Assembly (NCBI RefSeq): GCF_000204055.1 | Contig: NW_006768789.1 | Location: 463,858-527,857, forward strand | Reading direction: 5' to 3' | Length of the DNA: 64,000 nt | Source of the DNA: Melampsora larici-populina 98AG31 | Taxonomy: Eukaryota; Basidiomycota; Pucciniomycetes; Pucciniales; Melampsoraceae | Shown: piece after piece, positions 59,671 through 64,000 of the stretch | Layout: every line of letters starts with the position of its first letter | How positions within the stretch are numbered: the first letter of the stretch is position 1 | The notes under the pieces: generated by a model | The model's database searches: none | What the model was told of the DNA's origin: nothing | The model's input: the letters and a program-made list of their open reading frames with translations, nothing else | Program-made: the position numbers and the translations under genes

Positions 59671-62600
59671 TAATCAACTTTGTCCAACAACTGCATTGGA
59701 TTCCTCTAAATAAGGGAGCTGAGAAAGCTCCTTGTATGTCTTATCTGGTTTGTATTGGGAGTCAAGTTGAACCACAACATAACAAACCTTTTGCAAAAGG
59801 TACTGTTCAAGTATCCTTATAGCAGTTGCAATGGTTCAACTTCCTGCAATGAATTACTATAGTCTGAGAATCTTATATGTGATTACAAGGAAACAATAAG
59901 TGATGAGACTCAAAGAAGAAACTGTTAGAAGTACACCACAAGTCCCTGATGATGTGCATCACTGGCATTCAAGATATAGCACTGGTAGCTGGTCTGCCCC
60001 TCTACCAGTCTGTGGCTAGTGTGGTTCACAGGTTTTTGTATTGTATTCAATTTAGGTTTTGAAAATCCTTGCTATCAAAGCTCATCAGTGTAAGAGGCTT
60101 TAAACAAGGCCATGTCTCACACTGTATATGTGTCCGCGGAGCACACTGTTGTGCACACATGGAGAGTTGTGAAAAAATTGAATGTTGTTTGCTCCTGTTC
60201 TAATGGATAGAATATTGTTCAAACCTGAACACACCTTTGAGAGAGAGAAATAGCTTGAATTTTTTTTGGAATGGCTGGTAGATCTTGCAAGGAAGGTTCA
60301 ACATGGCTTTTCTTCAATTTCAAGGCATTGAAGACTTCCAAGGTACATCCAGGAAGAAGGTGTCCCATTTCAACAGCTCTGTGCAATAGCTGTGGTGTTC
60401 CAGCAATGACAGTAATCACAACAGGAACTTCTTTCAGGATGAAAGAACACACAGAGAGTGTAGAAAGAGTATTACAAATATTTTTGAGATTCATTTCTCA
60501 TGCATCCAAGAGCCAACATGTTGAAATAATATTTGGCTTAAATTTGTGATAATGACCCAAGAAATAACACTCATCCTTTGAAGTATCTCTCCAGGGAAGT
60601 ATTTGAATTTCCAATACTCTGTTACATAGAAAGGACAGCCCAGTCAGAGAGTTCAAATTTAACACAATGTTGTGTTCAGTCAACATCATGCCACAGAGGT
60701 ACAATGAGCAAGAATAAAGAATTTTAAGGGTTGCAGGAGTTTTCCAAAACTCTTCTCTCTGTGAACATCAATGAGCAAGGCAGAGATCCTTAGTGCTCAA
60801 GACACATCCATCATATTTGTGTCTTGAATGAAGAAAGTTTGAAACACATCATTAAAATCCACTGATAGTTTTCTGTTTTTTGCTGTGTCATTCTAATGAG
60901 AAGCAAAAGTGAAGCCAGGTAGAGCAATAAGAGAACTGGTACAATAGTAACGAGTGATCTGCATGAACAGTTGGTAGCTTTACTTTGAGTGTCCTTGTCC
61001 ACAGAATTAGATGATTCCTTTGCTTTACTCATCTTGTTTTTTGTGTAAGTCACAATCTAATAGATCAAAACTGTAATTTAATTGAATTTCATCAGACATC
61101 AAACATAGGAAGCACACAATAGAAACTGAAGAACTCAATGTTGAAAGAAGAATGGGATGATGGGTTACATTATCAGCATGTGAATCAATCCACTTGTGAT
61201 CTGTGTAGCTCTGTTGAAATATCTTCCATAATCATGGAAGAGTGCACAATCATTTACAACAAAAGTGAAAGTGAAACACATGTGACACATGCCACTGTTT
61301 GTATTCAAAGGTGTGCTCTTTGGCTAGTCAGCGGATAGAGGTCTTTTTCACAAAGGCAGTGGTGATCTGTTACTGGGGCACAATTTTTATGCAAGATTCA
61401 CATCTAAACAAAGATCAGCCTTCCTATGTTCTAAAATCTTGCTGTAAAAGCACATTGAAGGCAAATTTGGTTTTGATACTGAAGACCTGTTTGAAGATTC
61501 TGTCTTGCCTCTACAAAAAGTGTTTTGTGTGTGCTTGATTTCCTAAAAAAATACAAACACAGTGTCATTGAATGGGTTTTTTCAAAAATCATCAATTTCA
61601 TTTCAATATAAGTTTGATATTCTGTTTTTTATTTTCTCTGTGCATTCCAGATTAAATGGTTTCTACAACTTTTTGATAGGCGGTGGCCCTTGCGCCACAA
61701 TAAATCACAATGTTGCACACAATAGAGCAATTTATTGCACTCTGAGAGCTCTGCAACTTCAAGAGATGAAAAAGTAGTGGAGCATCTGTTGTGCTTGATC
61801 ACACCCTGCGCTGCACAATGCCATTGTGATCAAATTTGATTATGATGTGATGCAATTGTGGTATTGCTGACATTGATCCTCTGGGATTTGATGCAGGGCA
61901 AGAATCAAGATGCATTTTACAATCAGGTTTTTGTCCAATCATTATAAGACTGAACAGAGATCCTCAATGTGTGAGATTTTTGAAGCCTTTCTTGGCAGCA
62001 GAAGCTATACATGAATTTAAATGTTCAAGAGTCCATAGAATCCATTACAATCTTAGTGTAGTAAGTCACATTTTTTTTCTTTCAAAGGGTCTTGGAGACT
62101 TTATAATGCAAAGCTTATCCATTGAAACTCATTCTATATTCCTTTGAAGTAAATGAACTCACTTACCTGATGACCAATTTTACTTGCTGTGTTCAAATTT
62201 TCCAGGATTTGGACCAAGGGTGATGCAAGAAAATAAAAACTATGTGTACCCTTGAAAATCTTTAGCTTTGGTAGGGTATGTTTTGTTAAGCAAAACATTC
62301 TCACAATGTACATGTTATAAATTTTGAAATACAAACATCAAACACATGGGACACAACATGCATTTGTTTTTGACCAGATGTCAATTGTTTGCTCAATGAG
62401 CTACTCTCTCAAGGGAGGCAGATAGGTTGGTAACTTTGACAGTGTATTTATGATTCCAACATACCTACCAATCATTCCTCTGACATCAAGATATGGTAGG
62501 TAGAAAGATATTCAGGTCAGGATAAATGTAAAAAAACAAGACTGAGGGATTGTTTTACTAGTGATACAAAGTTTGAGTATAGTGACTTTGGATGTGCTAC

Positions 62601-62942
62601 TATCACTATGGTATGTTATAGATTGCTTTTTTGATTCAATGTGATATAGTCTTCAGAACATATTAATGGTGTTATAAACTTTGATCAGATAAAACATGAG
62701 ATCTTCCATTGAAATGAAGAGACCATCATCTTTGAGACATGCAAGAAATCTAGAAATGAATACAGATACCTTATAAGTGAATCTGAAACATCAATCAGGT
62801 ATCAGAAGCAAACAGGTTCTGTATCATGAATCTATAAGAGCAAATCCTGTGAATCAATCAATCCATAATTCAAGCTCATCATTTTCTGATCTCATAATAC
62901 TAGCTAATAGTAAGATTCCAAGATTCAAAAGAGTAATATAGA
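59671..62942. other. Gene-poor region
   Basis: About 3.3 kb without a convincing gene. Short frames on the minus strand near 60219-60494 and 60811-61053 (a hydrophobic helix, SLVTIVPVLLLLYLASLLLLI) could be exon remnants. I recognise no family, RNA gene or element with matched termini. Confidence 0.35.
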
Positions 62943-64000
62943 ATGTATTGTCTTGTGTTCTTTATTTTTCTCTTCTTTGAAGTAGAAAGTATGTTTCAAT
63001 ATAGACCAGAATATATGAAAACACTACCACCAATAATAGAAAACTCTCAAGAACAAAGCCATGAAGGTTTAATTTTTTTCACCTTACTGAACTCAAAAGA
63101 AAACCAAGAAAGTTCAAATGGATTAAGTAGATCAAATCATGAGATTTACACAGACAAGAGATCATCTTGGTCAAATCCCAAAGTTCTTTTCAGGAAGTTT
63201 TTCTTTCCACCAGATCTTAGCAAGCTTGAAAGTTATCAAAATCTCAATCCACAGGTTCTCCATGAACTGGATCATATTGGAATCCAAATCATGATTCAGA
63301 TGATGGTAGGACTTACCAGTAATTCAATCCATCCACCCTTCTTGCAATCAAATGTGAATTTAATGACTCTTTTGAAAGATGGTACATATGACAAGGCACT
63401 TCAATTAGCACTAAGGTTATTACAACAACCAGGATCAAGTATGAAAGAACACTTGTGGTTACTAGGTTTGTTGAACATATTAAGAGATCAGCTTCCTATT
63501 GGAGAGCTACCAACACTTAGGGAAGATATAAAAGAGGGACCTATTTGTTGGGGAGTATTAGAGCTTCTTTACACTCAGAGTAAGTCAATTATTCATCTTC
63601 ATAATTCAGTAAATCTTGACAATTGCGATTTGGAATTGATCATTTACAAATAGGACTTGATTTGGTACAAATGGCCAAGAAGGTTTGGAAAGGGGATCAT
63701 CTATCTGAAGATGAGAACAGAAGTGAGAAAGTTTTTCTCAGATTATACTCCTTATTTCTCACTAAAATTGATTCCAAACAGCCATAGCAGAGGCAATTGC
63801 CAGGGTAAAACTGCTTGCCAAATTACAAGGTTGGATCAATCAAGAGAACTCAAGTCTATCTGGCTACACCAAAGTATTTCTTGAGCTACATGACAAGCTT
63901 CTTCAAGAAGACAAACCAATGAAAGAAAGGAATTCATTGGAGTTTCTCAGGAGCTGTTTGGAACATGCAACAAACATTGACACACCCAAAAGAGAAGTAT
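62943..64000 (+). CDS. Secreted helical-repeat protein, SP-repeat-RING family copy C (truncated by window edge)
   Basis: Third family member. Exons 62943-63579, 63654-63722 and 63782 onward, the last running off the window. Signal peptide MYCLVFFIFLFFEVES, then FQYRPEYMK as in copy B. Exon 1 carries MKEHLWLLGLLNILRDQLP, GEL and REDIKEGPIC, identical in pattern to copy B (MKEHLWLLGLLKILKEQLP, REDIREGPIC). Exon 2 is 69 nt (LDLVQMAKKVWKGDHLSEDENR), close to copy B (LNLVHMVEKVWEGGQLSPYENR). Exon 3 opens with the first repeat (AEAIARVKLLAKLQGW). Whether a RING follows cannot be seen, but the matching layout predicts it. About half of the residues of exon 1 are shared with copy B, so B and C are closer to each other than to A. 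Confidence 0.8.

Noticed and set aside
1..64000. CRISPR arrays, operons, ribosome binding sites, rRNA genes
   Set aside because: The gene structure is eukaryotic. No spaced direct-repeat arrays or rRNA signatures were seen.

Overview
The window looks like nuclear DNA of a basidiomycete, most probably a rust fungus (Pucciniales). This is inferred from the gene content, not from a database match. It is AT-rich, with many short GT..AG introns (often 50-110 bp) and some very small exons. Conserved fungal genes are present: a BuGZ/ZNF207 homologue, an eisosome Pil1/Lsp1 protein, an FHA-kinase of the Chk2/Rad53 type, and a GH43 arabinanase. These alternate with unrecognised genes for secreted proteins and with decayed mobile elements. 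Splice sites were placed by hand, using reading phase and protein continuity, and no transcript data were available.

Layout. 0.5-2.1 kb (-): BuGZ-like zinc-finger protein. 3.1-6.7 kb: a pseudogene fragment (+) and an intact member (-) of a family here called the 'SP-repeat-RING' family (signal peptide, helical repeats, C-terminal RING-H2). 7.9-9.9 kb (-): Moco-sulfurase-like class V aminotransferase without a MOSC domain. 11.4-13.3 kb (-): Pil1/Lsp1. 14.1-16.4 kb (-): a seven-helix membrane protein assembled from 13 exons. 16.9-19.6 kb: palindromes, a hairpin and two MITE-like elements with target-site duplications. 20.2-23.0 kb (+): FHA-kinase. 23.6-25.6 kb (-): second SP-repeat-RING gene. 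27.5-28.6 kb (+): secreted protein with an 18-bp minisatellite. 28.6-40.4 kb: gene-poor, repeat-rich region holding a non-autonomous DNA transposon with an 8-bp TSD, a DAHP synthase pseudogene and a solo LTR nested in a GC-rich repeat. 40.4-41.6 kb (+): GH43 arabinanase. 42.5-55.2 kb: a compact minus-strand block with a PPR-like mitochondrial protein, a 1455-residue chromodomain/coiled-coil protein and two unrecognised genes. 57.3-59.7 kb (+): unrecognised secreted 694-residue protein. 62.9 kb to the right edge (+): third SP-repeat-RING gene, cut off by the window.

The best candidate for something undescribed is the SP-repeat-RING family. Its copies share an N-terminal signal peptide, an invariant 69-nt second exon, phase-1 introns at the same places, about 90-residue helical repeats that vary in number (three versus one), and a RING-H2 domain with identical ligand spacing on both outer sides. 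A signal peptide on a RING protein suggests delivery outside the fungal cell (for example into a host) or an unusual secretory-pathway ligase. This is inference. The conserved genes are scattered housekeeping genes and show no operon-like functional link.
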